NCBI RefSeq assembly: GCF_000504245.1
Contig: NZ_KI632509.1
Span: 4,181,502 to 4,245,501 of the forward strand
Direction: 5' to 3'
Length of the DNA: 64,000 nt
DNA from: Haloechinothrix halophila YIM 93223
Lineage (GTDB): Bacteria; Actinomycetota; Actinomycetes; Mycobacteriales; Pseudonocardiaceae
Below are positions 45,325 through 53,246 of the stretch, one piece after another (position 1 is the stretch's first letter; each line of letters starts with the position of its first letter). A program made the position numbers and the translations under genes. The notes under the pieces were generated by a model, which saw only the letters and a program-made list of their open reading frames with translations, ran no database searches and was not told the DNA's origin.

Positions 45325-47217
45325 GTGTGCGGAATCACTGGTTCCATGGCCAGGAACGGCGGCACTGCCATCACAGGAGACGTGCTGGAAAGAATGATTT
45401 CCGCGCTCACCCATCGCGGCCCCGATGAGCGTGGTGAATTCACCGGAAATGGTGTCGCGCTCGGGTTCCGCAGGCTGTCGATTATTGATATCGACGGCGG
45501 GCGACAACCGATGTACAGCGAGGACGGCGGAATCGTCCTCGTCGGCAACGGCGAGATTTTCGACCACGCGCGCATCCGCGAGGAGCTGCGGCGCAGGGGG
45601 CATCGGTTCCGCACCGATTGCGACATCGAGGTGATCGTTCACCTTTACGAGGAAGAGGGCATCGACCTGCTGCACCGGCTCAACGGGCAGTTCGCGTTCG
45701 CGCTCTACGACAGGACGCGCGACCGGCTCTACCTCGCCCGCGACCAACTGGGCATCATTCCGCTCTTCTATGCCGACACCGGCGAGCACCTGGTGTTCGG
45801 CTCGGAGATCAAGTCGCTGTTGCCGCATCCCGGCATCAGCCGCGACGTCGACCTGGTCGGCCTCGACCAGGTGCTCACCTTTCCCGGCTTGGTCAGCCCC
45901 CGCACGATGTTCCGGGATGTCAGCAGCCTGCGAGCGGGCCATTACCTGCGGGTGGACGGCGCCGGCGCGCGAGAGGTGACGTATTGGGAGCTGGACTACC
46001 CCGCAGCGGAGGTCGGCCGGGGCACGGGCACAGACGTCAGCGGGGACATCTCCGAGGCGACCGAGCAGCACTACGTCGAGCGGCTGCGGGATCTCCTCGC
46101 GACCGCCGTGGACCGGAGACTGGTCGCCGACGTGCCGGTCGGCTTCTATCTCAGCGGCGGGCTCGACTCCTCGCTGATCGCCGCACTCGCCGCGGACCGC
46201 GCGCCGGGATCGCACTCGTACTCGGTGACCTTCGGCGAGTCCGGCATCGACGAATCGGGCTACCAGCGGCTCATGGCGGACTCGCTCGGTACCCGGCACC
46301 ACGCCATCGAGTGCACGACGGACGACATCGCCTCCGCCATCGAGCGAATGGTGTGGCACGCGGAGTGCCCGGTGAAGGAGAGCTACAACACCTGCTCGTT
46401 GTTGCTCTCGCAGCTCGCCCACGACACCGGGACGCCGGTGATCCTGACAGGAGAGGGCGCCGACGAACTGTTCGGCGGCTACGTCGGCTACCGCTTCGAC
46501 CAGCTCGGCGGCCACCGGGGTAGCGCTGCCAACGACCTCGCCGGTGCGCTCGAGCGGGACCTGCGCGCCAGATTATGGGGCGAGCCGGACCTGTTCTATG
46601 AGCGGGACTACGACGCCTGGCGCGACACCAAGCTCGACCTGTACGCCCCCGGCGTGCGGGAACGGTTCGCCGACGTCGACTGCCTGCGGGAACCGATCGT
46701 CGAGCACGCCATGCTGCGCGGTCGCGACCGGCTGAACCAACGGTCCTATCTGGACACCAAGCTGCGGCTGTCTGACCACCTGCTCGCCGACCACGGCGAC
46801 CGGATGACGATGGCGAACTCGATCGAGGCACGCTACCCCTTCCTCGATCGCGACGTCGTCGAGTTCGCCAGGACCATCCCGCCGCGGCTCAAGGTCGGCA
46901 GGCTCGGTGAGAAACACCTGCTCAAACGAGCGGCAGCCGGGCTGGTGCCGCCGGAGATCAGCAGCAGGGAGAAGTTCGGCTTCCGCGCGCCCGGTAGTCC
47001 GAGCCTGCTGCGCCGGTATCCGGAGTGGACAGCAGACCTGCTCTCCCCTGCCCGCATCAAGCGACAAGGCGTGTTCGACGCGGGCGTCGTCGAGCACCTC
47101 ACCACCCGTCATCGCGGCGCGGACGACGTTCATCCGCACTTCGACGACGATCTGCTGCTCGTGGTGCTCACCTTCTCTCTCCTGCACGACGCCTTCGGCA
47201 TGACGGACATCGGCTGA
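45325..47217 (+). CDS. Glutamine-hydrolysing asparagine synthetase (AsnB family)
   Basis: A 630-residue two-domain enzyme. The GTG start is followed directly by Cys2 (MCGITGSMARNGG), the glutaminase nucleophile, so it can use glutamine as ammonia donor. The synthetase domain has the PP-loop LSGGLDSSLIAAL and GEGADELFGGYVGYRF. Beta-lactam and carbapenam synthetases share this fold but have lost Cys2; its presence argues for a true amidotransferase. GAGGAG precedes the start. It heads the second NRPS-like operon. It may amidate a free or carrier-bound acidic residue, consistent with the Asp/Glu racemase downstream, though the substrate is not known. Confidence 0.9.
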   Translation: MCGITGSMARNGGTAITGDVLERMISALTHRGPDERGEFTGNGVALGFRRLSIIDIDGGRQPMYSEDGGIVLVGNGEIFDHARIREELRRRGHRFRTDCDIEVIVHLYEEEGIDLLHRLNGQFAFALYDRTRDRLYLARDQLGIIPLFYADTGEHLVFGSEIKSLLPHPGISRDVDLVGLDQVLTFPGLVSPRTMFRDVSSLRAGHYLRVDGAGAREVTYWELDYPAAEVGRGTGTDVSGDISEATEQHYVERLRDLLATAVDRRLVADVPVGFYLSGGLDSSLIAALAADRAPGSHSYSVTFGESGIDESGYQRLMADSLGTRHHAIECTTDDIASAIERMVWHAECPVKESYNTCSLLLSQLAHDTGTPVILTGEGADELFGGYVGYRFDQLGGHRGSAANDLAGALERDLRARLWGEPDLFYERDYDAWRDTKLDLYAPGVRERFADVDCLREPIVEHAMLRGRDRLNQRSYLDTKLRLSDHLLADHGDRMTMANSIEARYPFLDRDVVEFARTIPPRLKVGRLGEKHLLKRAAAGLVPPEISSREKFGFRAPGSPSLLRRYPEWTADLLSPARIKRQGVFDAGVVEHLTTRHRGADDVHPHFDDDLLLVVLTFSLLHDAFGMTDIG

Positions 47218-47269
47218 GGCGCTGGACGACCGCTGCGACAACGCGACACCCCGACAGGAAGGACACCAG

Positions 47270-49120
47270 ATGACCTTCGAACCCATCACCGCGCTCGTCC
47301 AGCGCGCGGTCGAGCGATTCGGCGAGCGGGTGGCCCTCGACTGCGCTGGCACCCAGTTCACCTACTCCGAACTGGACGAACGGGCGGGTCGCGTGGCGGC
47401 GACGCTCGCGGCGTCCGGTGCGCGGAAAGGCGACATCGTCGGGGTACTCGCGGACAACCGCGGCGAGGTCGTCGCGGGCATCCTGGGCGTGCTGCGGATC
47501 GGCGGCGTCGTGATGCCGCTTGACACCCACACACCACCGCAGGTGCTGCGGCACCAGGTCACCGACGCCACGCCAGGTCACGTCGTCCTCGACACCGCGG
47601 CCAAGGCGGTGGCAGACGACGTACTGACCCACGCCGCGCCGACGGCGACATGGGTTGTCATGGACGCGTTGCTCCCGGACGGCGGCGCCGCGCCAACCGT
47701 GTCTCACGCGCCCGACGACCCGGCCACGCTGTTCTTCACCTCCGGCTCGACCGGACGGCCGAAAGGGATCGTCGGCAGGCTGTCCGGGATCGACCACTTC
47801 ATCCGGTGGGAAGCGGACCAACTCGGCGCCGGTCCAGGCTGGCGGGTCAGCAACCTGACGTCGCCATCGTTCGACGCGGTGCTGCGCGACATCTTCCTGC
47901 CGTTGACCACCGGCGGCACACTGTGCGCGCCGGACGCGGACGTGATACTCGATCCCGCCGCGCTGTGCCGATGGCTCGACGAACAGCACATCGATGTCGT
48001 GCACTGCGTGCCGTCGGTGTGGCGCGGCCTGCTCGGCGCGGCGACGTCGGCCCGGTTCGCGTCGCTGCGCTGCGTCGCGCTGTCCGGCGAACCGGTCGCC
48101 CCGAGCGATGTCAGCCGCTGGTTCGACCTGTTCGGCGAGCGGATTCGGCTGCTGAACCTGTACGGGCCGTCCGAGACGCTGATGACCAAGACCTGGCACG
48201 AGATCCGGCCGTCCGACGCCGAGCGGGAGTCGGTGCCGATCGGCAGGCCGATGCCGGACACCGACGTGGTGCTGCTTGACGATCAGGGCAGCCCGGTGCC
48301 GCAGGGAGCGATCGGTGAGATCTACCTGCGCACGCCGCACCGCTCGCTCGGGTATCACAATCAGCCCGAGGCGACCGGTGCGGCATTCGTGCCGAACCCG
48401 GCCGGCGAGACTTCCGATGTCCTGTACCGCACCGGCGACTTCGGCCGCCTCGGCGACGATGGCCTGCTGGAGTTCCTTGGCAGGACCGACCACCAGGTGA
48501 AGATCGGCGGGGTCAGGATCGAGCTGGGCGGCGTCGAGAGCGTGTTGCGTGCGCATCCGGCCGTAGCGGACGCCGCCGTTGTGGTCTCCAGTGCGGCCGA
48601 TGGGCTGTGCGCGTTCGTTGAGCTGGCTGGTGAATCCGACCCGGACACCCTCACCGAGCACGTGGCCGAGCGGCTGCCCAGCGCCGCGGTGCCGAGCGTG
48701 ATCGTGCCGCTGCCCGAACTGCCGCGCACGATCAGCGGCAAGATCAACCGCAAGGCGCTGCCCGTGCCCTCGGCGCGCCGCCAACCACCACGCTCTGACG
48801 GGCCGCCCCCCAGCACGCCGATGGAACGCACGATCGCACGGATGTGGGCAGCCGTGCTCAACATCGGCACCGAGACCGATCAGCTCGACGTCACAGCGGG
48901 CTTCTTCGCGTCAGGTGGCAGCTCGCTGCTTGTCATCGAGCTGCTCTCCCGGATCAGCGGCGAGCTGCGCGTCGACGTCGCGCTGCAGCGGTTCCTGGCC
49001 GAACCCACGATCGCCGCACTGGCGCGGCTGGTCGAGGACGCCGCCATCACTGATGACGCGCTCGACGACCTGCTTGACGACTCGGCAGCGGGCAGCACAC
49101 GAGAGGAAGGTCTCGCATGA
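47270..49120 (+). CDS. NRPS adenylation-carrier didomain protein
   Basis: A 616-residue protein. Adenylation motifs: A3 LFFTSGSTGRPKGIVG, A4 NLTSPSFDAVLRDIF with its Asp, A5 LNLYGPSETLMTK, A7 LYRTGDFGRLGDDG, A10 ISGKINRKALPV. Residues about 520-600 form a carrier domain with the pantetheine Ser in FFASGGSSLLVIELLSRI. It activates and holds one amino acid, the identity of which I cannot predict; the asparagine synthetase and the Asp/Glu racemase in the operon make Asp or Asn a candidate. The stop overlaps the next start (ATGA). Confidence 0.9.
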   Translation: MTFEPITALVQRAVERFGERVALDCAGTQFTYSELDERAGRVAATLAASGARKGDIVGVLADNRGEVVAGILGVLRIGGVVMPLDTHTPPQVLRHQVTDATPGHVVLDTAAKAVADDVLTHAAPTATWVVMDALLPDGGAAPTVSHAPDDPATLFFTSGSTGRPKGIVGRLSGIDHFIRWEADQLGAGPGWRVSNLTSPSFDAVLRDIFLPLTTGGTLCAPDADVILDPAALCRWLDEQHIDVVHCVPSVWRGLLGAATSARFASLRCVALSGEPVAPSDVSRWFDLFGERIRLLNLYGPSETLMTKTWHEIRPSDAERESVPIGRPMPDTDVVLLDDQGSPVPQGAIGEIYLRTPHRSLGYHNQPEATGAAFVPNPAGETSDVLYRTGDFGRLGDDGLLEFLGRTDHQVKIGGVRIELGGVESVLRAHPAVADAAVVVSSAADGLCAFVELAGESDPDTLTEHVAERLPSAAVPSVIVPLPELPRTISGKINRKALPVPSARRQPPRSDGPPPSTPMERTIARMWAAVLNIGTETDQLDVTAGFFASGGSSLLVIELLSRISGELRVDVALQRFLAEPTIAALARLVEDAAITDDALDDLLDDSAAGSTREEGLA

Positions 49121-51546
49121 GCCAGCAGACACTGACCCAGCCGTCCGCCGAACAAGCGAGGTTGATCGAACGGCAGGTCGAGGACGCGCTGCGCCAGCGC
49201 GACGGCGTCGCGGACTGCGCGGTGGTCTACGCGGGTGCCGGAGCGACGGCCAGCGCGAACTGCGTCCGCTGCGGCATCAGCGACGCCTTCCCAGGCATCG
49301 GCTTCGACGACGGCGGGGTGTGCGACCTGTGCACCATGTACGCCACCCACCAGGACGAGATCCATTCTTACTTCGGCGACCTGGACGAGATGGTTCGGCT
49401 GCTCAAGGAGCGCGCCGCCGCCGTGGACGCGCCGTACGATTGCCTGCTGCTGTTCAGCGGCGGCAAGGACAGCAGCTACGTGCTGTACCGGCTGGTTGAT
49501 CTCGGGTTGCGGGTCATGACGTTCACCTTCGACAACGGGTTCATCTCGAAGACAGCGCTGCGCAACGTCGAGCGGATCACGTCGGAGCTGGGCATCGAGC
49601 ACGTCACCAAGACCCGTGCCGACCAGCGCAAGGTCTTCTTGGAGAGCCTGCGACAGCACAAGAGCGTCTGCAACGGCTGCTTCCGGTCGCTGCTCGACCT
49701 GAGCACCGAACTGGCCCATGAGCGCGGCATCCCGTCCCTGGTGACCGGACTGTCGCGCGGACAGATCATCGACGAGCGGCTGTCGTGGTTCTATCAGAAC
49801 GGCATCTTCGACCCGGCGCAGATCGAGCCGAAACTCGCCATGGGCCGCCGGATCTACCACAGCGAGGAGGCCACCATCCAGCAGGCGGCCGTCGACGCCG
49901 TGGAGGTGGTCGACTTCTACCGCTACAGCGACGTCACCAAGGACGGCATCAAGGCGCTGCTCCAGGAGCGCTCGTCGCTGTGGTCGCAACCCGCTGACAC
50001 CGGGTTCTGCAGCTCCAACTGCATGATCAACGACGTCGGCGTCTACGTGCACAACGCGGAACGCGGATTCCACAACTACGAGGCGCCGACGCGATGGGAG
50101 GTCAGACTCGGCCACCTCCGCCGCGCGGAGGCCGACGCCGAGCTGCGCGAACCCGTCAACATCGAGCGGGTCAAGCGGATGCTCGCCAAGATCGGCTATC
50201 CCGACCCTGAGAGCCACGCCCTGCTCGGCGACCGGCTCACCGCCTACGTCGTCCCCCGCGACGCCGGCGATTCGGAACGGCTGCGCGCCGGATTGGCCGA
50301 GGTGCTCCCGGAGTTCCTGCTGCCCGCGACGTGGGTCGACGTCGACGAGATCCCCCGCACGGCAGGCAAGGTCGTCCGGGAGCAGCTGCGTCCGGCGCGG
50401 GCCAGCCGCTTCGGCGTCGACACCAGCCCAACTGAGCCGCCGAGATCGGCGCCGCTGACGGCACCGCTGACCGAGACGCAACGCGTGATCCTGCGCGAGA
50501 CCGGCGACGTCGACCAGGCGAGCATGGCGCTCCTGCTGGAACTGTCCGGCGACATCGACGCCAGCGCGGCGAAACGGATCGTGCTACAGGTACTGCTACA
50601 CCACGACGCGCTCCGGCTGCGGTTCACCCGGGAAGACGGTGAGTGGTCGCAGTGCGACGGCGGGATGCCCACGACGCTCCCGGTGTCCAAACTGGACCTG
50701 TCAGGAAAACTGAGCGACGAGGAGCGGCTGACAGCCACGGCTGTCGCGCGGTTGCGGTCACGGTTGAGCGTGACCGCAGGACCACTGGTAGGCCTCGCTG
50801 TGGTCGAGCGTGGTGCGCTGCCGACGAGGTTGCTGCTCGTGGTGCACCAGCTCGCCACGGACACCCCCTCCCTGCGGCGACTGCTCGACGACCTCGCGAC
50901 GGCCGTGCGGCAGTCCCAAGCAGGCGAGCCCCTGACGCTGCCCGACGCGGCGTCGTTTCTTGACCAGTGCGCTGCCGACGACGGGCCAGTACCGGCGGCC
51001 ACGGCGACCCCGGACCACGACGTCCTGCCCGCGACAGACGACGGCGGCGACCGGGTTCGCATGCGCACCCAGTCACCCGATCCGGCACACCGTTCGGCCA
51101 CGGACGTCGCGCGCGCCATCGCGTCGGCGCTCGCTGACTGGACGGGCGGCGACCTTGCGATCGACACGGTGGACCACACCAGCACCAACGACCACACCCG
51201 GCCCGTCGGGGCGCTCACGGAGCCGGTTCAGCTGGACATCGACACCAGCGGCCAGCTGATGACAACCGGCCGGCCATCGGCACGAGCGTCGGTCCGTTAT
51301 GACCATTTCGGTGAGCCAGGTGCGCTCTACCCGTCGTCGAACACGCTGGCGGTCGTGCCGTGGCAGGAGATTGCGTTCGCACCCGCGTGGCACGGCGACC
51401 GCTACCGGATCGCGGTCACTGGATCCCGCAGCGATGGCGAGCTGACGCTGGACTGGTGGTGCTCGCCCGCCATGCGGGACCGGCTCGCCGCGGCAGGCGT
51501 GCCGCAACGAGTCGCGGATCGCCTCGGCGCCAGCGGGAGCCGGTGA
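49117..51546 (+). CDS. Unusual fusion: adenylation C-lobe interrupted by a PP-loop ATPase, plus degenerate condensation/epimerization domain
   Basis: An 809-residue protein in three parts. (1) Residues 16-39 (IERQVEDALRQRDGVADCAVVY) look like the start of an adenylation C-terminal lobe, which resumes at 372-425 (RLTAYVVP, LPEFLLPATWVDVDEIPRTAGKVVREQL) with the A10 Lys418. No A1-A7 core is present. (2) Residues 45-365 are an intervening N-type ATP pyrophosphatase of the WbpG/N-acetyl-sugar-amidotransferase kind: CVRC (49-52), CDLC (69-72), SGGKDS (114-119), CNGC (185-188), C298 and C302. (3) Residues 445-809 resemble a condensation or epimerization domain (LTETQRVILRE, HHDALRLRFT), but HHxxxD is altered to H577-Q578-LAT-D582. 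Possible roles are amidine, thioacid or amide formation on a carrier-bound acyl group. Function is unknown. Confidence 0.75.
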   Translation: MSQQTLTQPSAEQARLIERQVEDALRQRDGVADCAVVYAGAGATASANCVRCGISDAFPGIGFDDGGVCDLCTMYATHQDEIHSYFGDLDEMVRLLKERAAAVDAPYDCLLLFSGGKDSSYVLYRLVDLGLRVMTFTFDNGFISKTALRNVERITSELGIEHVTKTRADQRKVFLESLRQHKSVCNGCFRSLLDLSTELAHERGIPSLVTGLSRGQIIDERLSWFYQNGIFDPAQIEPKLAMGRRIYHSEEATIQQAAVDAVEVVDFYRYSDVTKDGIKALLQERSSLWSQPADTGFCSSNCMINDVGVYVHNAERGFHNYEAPTRWEVRLGHLRRAEADAELREPVNIERVKRMLAKIGYPDPESHALLGDRLTAYVVPRDAGDSERLRAGLAEVLPEFLLPATWVDVDEIPRTAGKVVREQLRPARASRFGVDTSPTEPPRSAPLTAPLTETQRVILRETGDVDQASMALLLELSGDIDASAAKRIVLQVLLHHDALRLRFTREDGEWSQCDGGMPTTLPVSKLDLSGKLSDEERLTATAVARLRSRLSVTAGPLVGLAVVERGALPTRLLLVVHQLATDTPSLRRLLDDLATAVRQSQAGEPLTLPDAASFLDQCAADDGPVPAATATPDHDVLPATDDGGDRVRMRTQSPDPAHRSATDVARAIASALADWTGGDLAIDTVDHTSTNDHTRPVGALTEPVQLDIDTSGQLMTTGRPSARASVRYDHFGEPGALYPSSNTLAVVPWQEIAFAPAWHGDRYRIAVTGSRSDGELTLDWWCSPAMRDRLAAAGVPQRVADRLGASGSR

Positions 51547-51547
51547 G

Positions 51548-52297
51548 ATGCGCGCACCGCAGCACAACCTGGGCGTACTCGGCGGTATGGGACCGTTGGC
51601 GACCGCGGAGTTCCTGCGGTCCCTCGCCGTGTCCGCCCCAGCGGCGACCGACCAGCAGCACCCCCGCGTGCTGCTGCTGTCCGAGCCAACGATCCCCGAC
51701 CGCACCGAAGCCGTCCTCACCGGGGACGACGCACCACTGCCCGCGCTGGAACGCGGGCTACTCACGCTCGCGGGGTGGGGTGCGGACCTGCTCGCGGTGC
51801 CGTGCAACACCGCGCACGTGTACCTCGACCGGTTACGGGGGCGGCTCCCGGTCCCGGTGGTGGACATCGTCGACGCGACGCTGCGCGAGTCGATGCGGGT
51901 CAGCCCCGCGGGCGGTTGGCTCGCCGCGTCGTCTGGGACCGTCGCGAGCGGCCTCTATCAGCGACGCGCTAAGGCACTCGGCTACCGCGTGCTGGTGCCG
52001 GACGGCGTGCGGCGGGACGCGATCCACACCGCCGCGGTGCAGGTCAAGGCGAACCAGGCAGCCGAGGCGGGTGACACGCTACGGGAAGCGGTCCGGTCGC
52101 TGTGGCAGCGCGCGCGGCTCCCGGTCATCGGCGCCTGTACAGAGCTGCCACTCGCGTACGCGGCGGCGGACCTGCCGCCCGCGATGATGGTCTCCAGCCT
52201 GGACGCACTCGCGCAGGCGTGTGTGCGGCGCCTCTACGGCGCCACCCCGCCGCTGTGGGTCGGTGCGCCGTATGGCGAAGTAGGTGAGGCGGCATGA
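51548..52297 (+). CDS. Aspartate/glutamate racemase family protein
   Basis: A 249-residue cofactor-independent racemase. Both catalytic Cys are present, in LAVPCNTAHVYLD and VIGACTELPLAYAA, and the N-terminus is typical (NLGVLGGMGPLATAEFLRSL). It should interconvert L- and D-Asp or Glu to supply the NRPS-like proteins upstream. It starts one base after the fusion gene stop, and its own stop overlaps both the next start and the first unit of a hairpin repeat array. Confidence 0.9.
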   Translation: MRAPQHNLGVLGGMGPLATAEFLRSLAVSAPAATDQQHPRVLLLSEPTIPDRTEAVLTGDDAPLPALERGLLTLAGWGADLLAVPCNTAHVYLDRLRGRLPVPVVDIVDATLRESMRVSPAGGWLAASSGTVASGLYQRRAKALGYRVLVPDGVRRDAIHTAAVQVKANQAAEAGDTLREAVRSLWQRARLPVIGACTELPLAYAAADLPPAMMVSSLDALAQACVRRLYGATPPLWVGAPYGEVGEAA

Positions 52298-53115
52298 GGG
52301 CTGCTCGCAGGCCCGAATCAGCCAGCACTGGGGCTGCTCGCAGGCCCGAATCAGCCAGCACTGGGGCTGCTCGCAGGCCAGGGGCGGGCCGTGGCGCTGC
52401 GTGGCTCACGCCGTTGCGACCCGAGACCGGTGGCCCGCGCGTCGTCGCCGTCCCCCACGCGGGCGCGGGACCGCACGCGCTGATGCCACTGCTCTCCCAT
52501 CTCCCCGAGGATCTCGATGTCTTGGGCGTGACACTTCCGGGCAGGGAACATCGTTTCGGCGAGCCGTGGGCCGATCCCGACCCCGGTGGGGTGGTCACGG
52601 AGATCGCCTCGGAGTTGGCGCTGTTGCCACGACGCCCAACCGTCTTGTTCGGACACAGTCTCGGCGCCGCCGTCGCGGCCGCGACGGCGCTGCGCAAACC
52701 CGAGGTGTGCGATGCTGTCGTGCTCAGTTCTTACCCGTCCGGCGGAACCGAGGCGCAGCGCGCTGGCCGCTGGGAGGATGCCGAACTGCTTGACATCGTC
52801 GCCCGCAGTGGCGGCACCCCGGAAGAGGTGCTGACCAGCGACTTCTGGCGAACACACCTGCTGCGGCTACTGCGGGGGGATCTCACGCTTGGCTCGCGGC
52901 TTTCGACGTCCACTGTGGATCACACACTGCCGATGCCCGTCACGCTGCTCACGAGTGACGACGACGAACTGGCGATAGGCACGAGTCTCGCACCAGGCGG
53001 ATCACGAACACGGCGTCGGCGGTTTCCCGGCGGACACTTCTACCTGCTTGACGATCGCAACCAGCGCGGCGTCGCCAGCGAGATCGCCGCAGCGATCCAG
53101 CAAGCAGCGAGATGA
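52294..53115 (+). CDS. Type II thioesterase with repeat-encoded N-terminus
   Basis: A 273-residue alpha/beta hydrolase that should remove misprimed groups from carrier proteins or release a product. Catalytic Ser in LFGHSLGAAVAAATAL, Asp near TLLTSDDDELAIGT and His in FPGGHFYLLD. The conserved domain begins near residue 45 (PRVVAVPHAGAGPHALMPL). The first 33 residues are the translation of a 33-bp DNA repeat: ARRPESASTGA occurs twice and begins a third time. ATG 52294 overlaps the racemase stop (ATGA), so coupling is preserved, but a later start cannot be excluded. Confidence 0.88.
   Translation: MRAARRPESASTGAARRPESASTGAARRPGAGRGAAWLTPLRPETGGPRVVAVPHAGAGPHALMPLLSHLPEDLDVLGVTLPGREHRFGEPWADPDPGGVVTEIASELALLPRRPTVLFGHSLGAAVAAATALRKPEVCDAVVLSSYPSGGTEAQRAGRWEDAELLDIVARSGGTPEEVLTSDFWRTHLLRLLRGDLTLGSRLSTSTVDHTLPMPVTLLTSDDDELAIGTSLAPGGSRTRRRRFPGGHFYLLDDRNQRGVASEIAAAIQQAAR
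52295..52380 (+). repeat. Two and a half tandem 33-bp hairpin repeats at the racemase/thioesterase junction
   Basis: Units start at 52298, 52331 and 52364 (the last truncated). The first follows the racemase stop: TGAGGGCTGCTCGCAGGCCC then GAATCA. Compared with the array at 26365, paired positions change together (A-T to G-C; C-G to T-A), so the bulged hairpin is kept. In this place the array is also coding. Confidence 0.88.
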
Positions 53116-53246
53116 GTTTCCCCTGGTAACGGCGCACGCTAAGACCCCATGTCACTTACCAAAACGACCGAAACCGAATCCCAGTTCGGGGTTCGCATTC
53201 GGCCGAGTTGGTAGCAACCGACACAGTAACGGACAAGGAGAAGCGC

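Noticed and set aside
49117-51546. Naming the PP-loop fusion as a queuosine (ExsB/QueC) or sugar amidotransferase enzyme
   Set aside because: The PP-loop domain is only part of the protein; its NRPS flanking domains and operon argue against tRNA or lipopolysaccharide roles.
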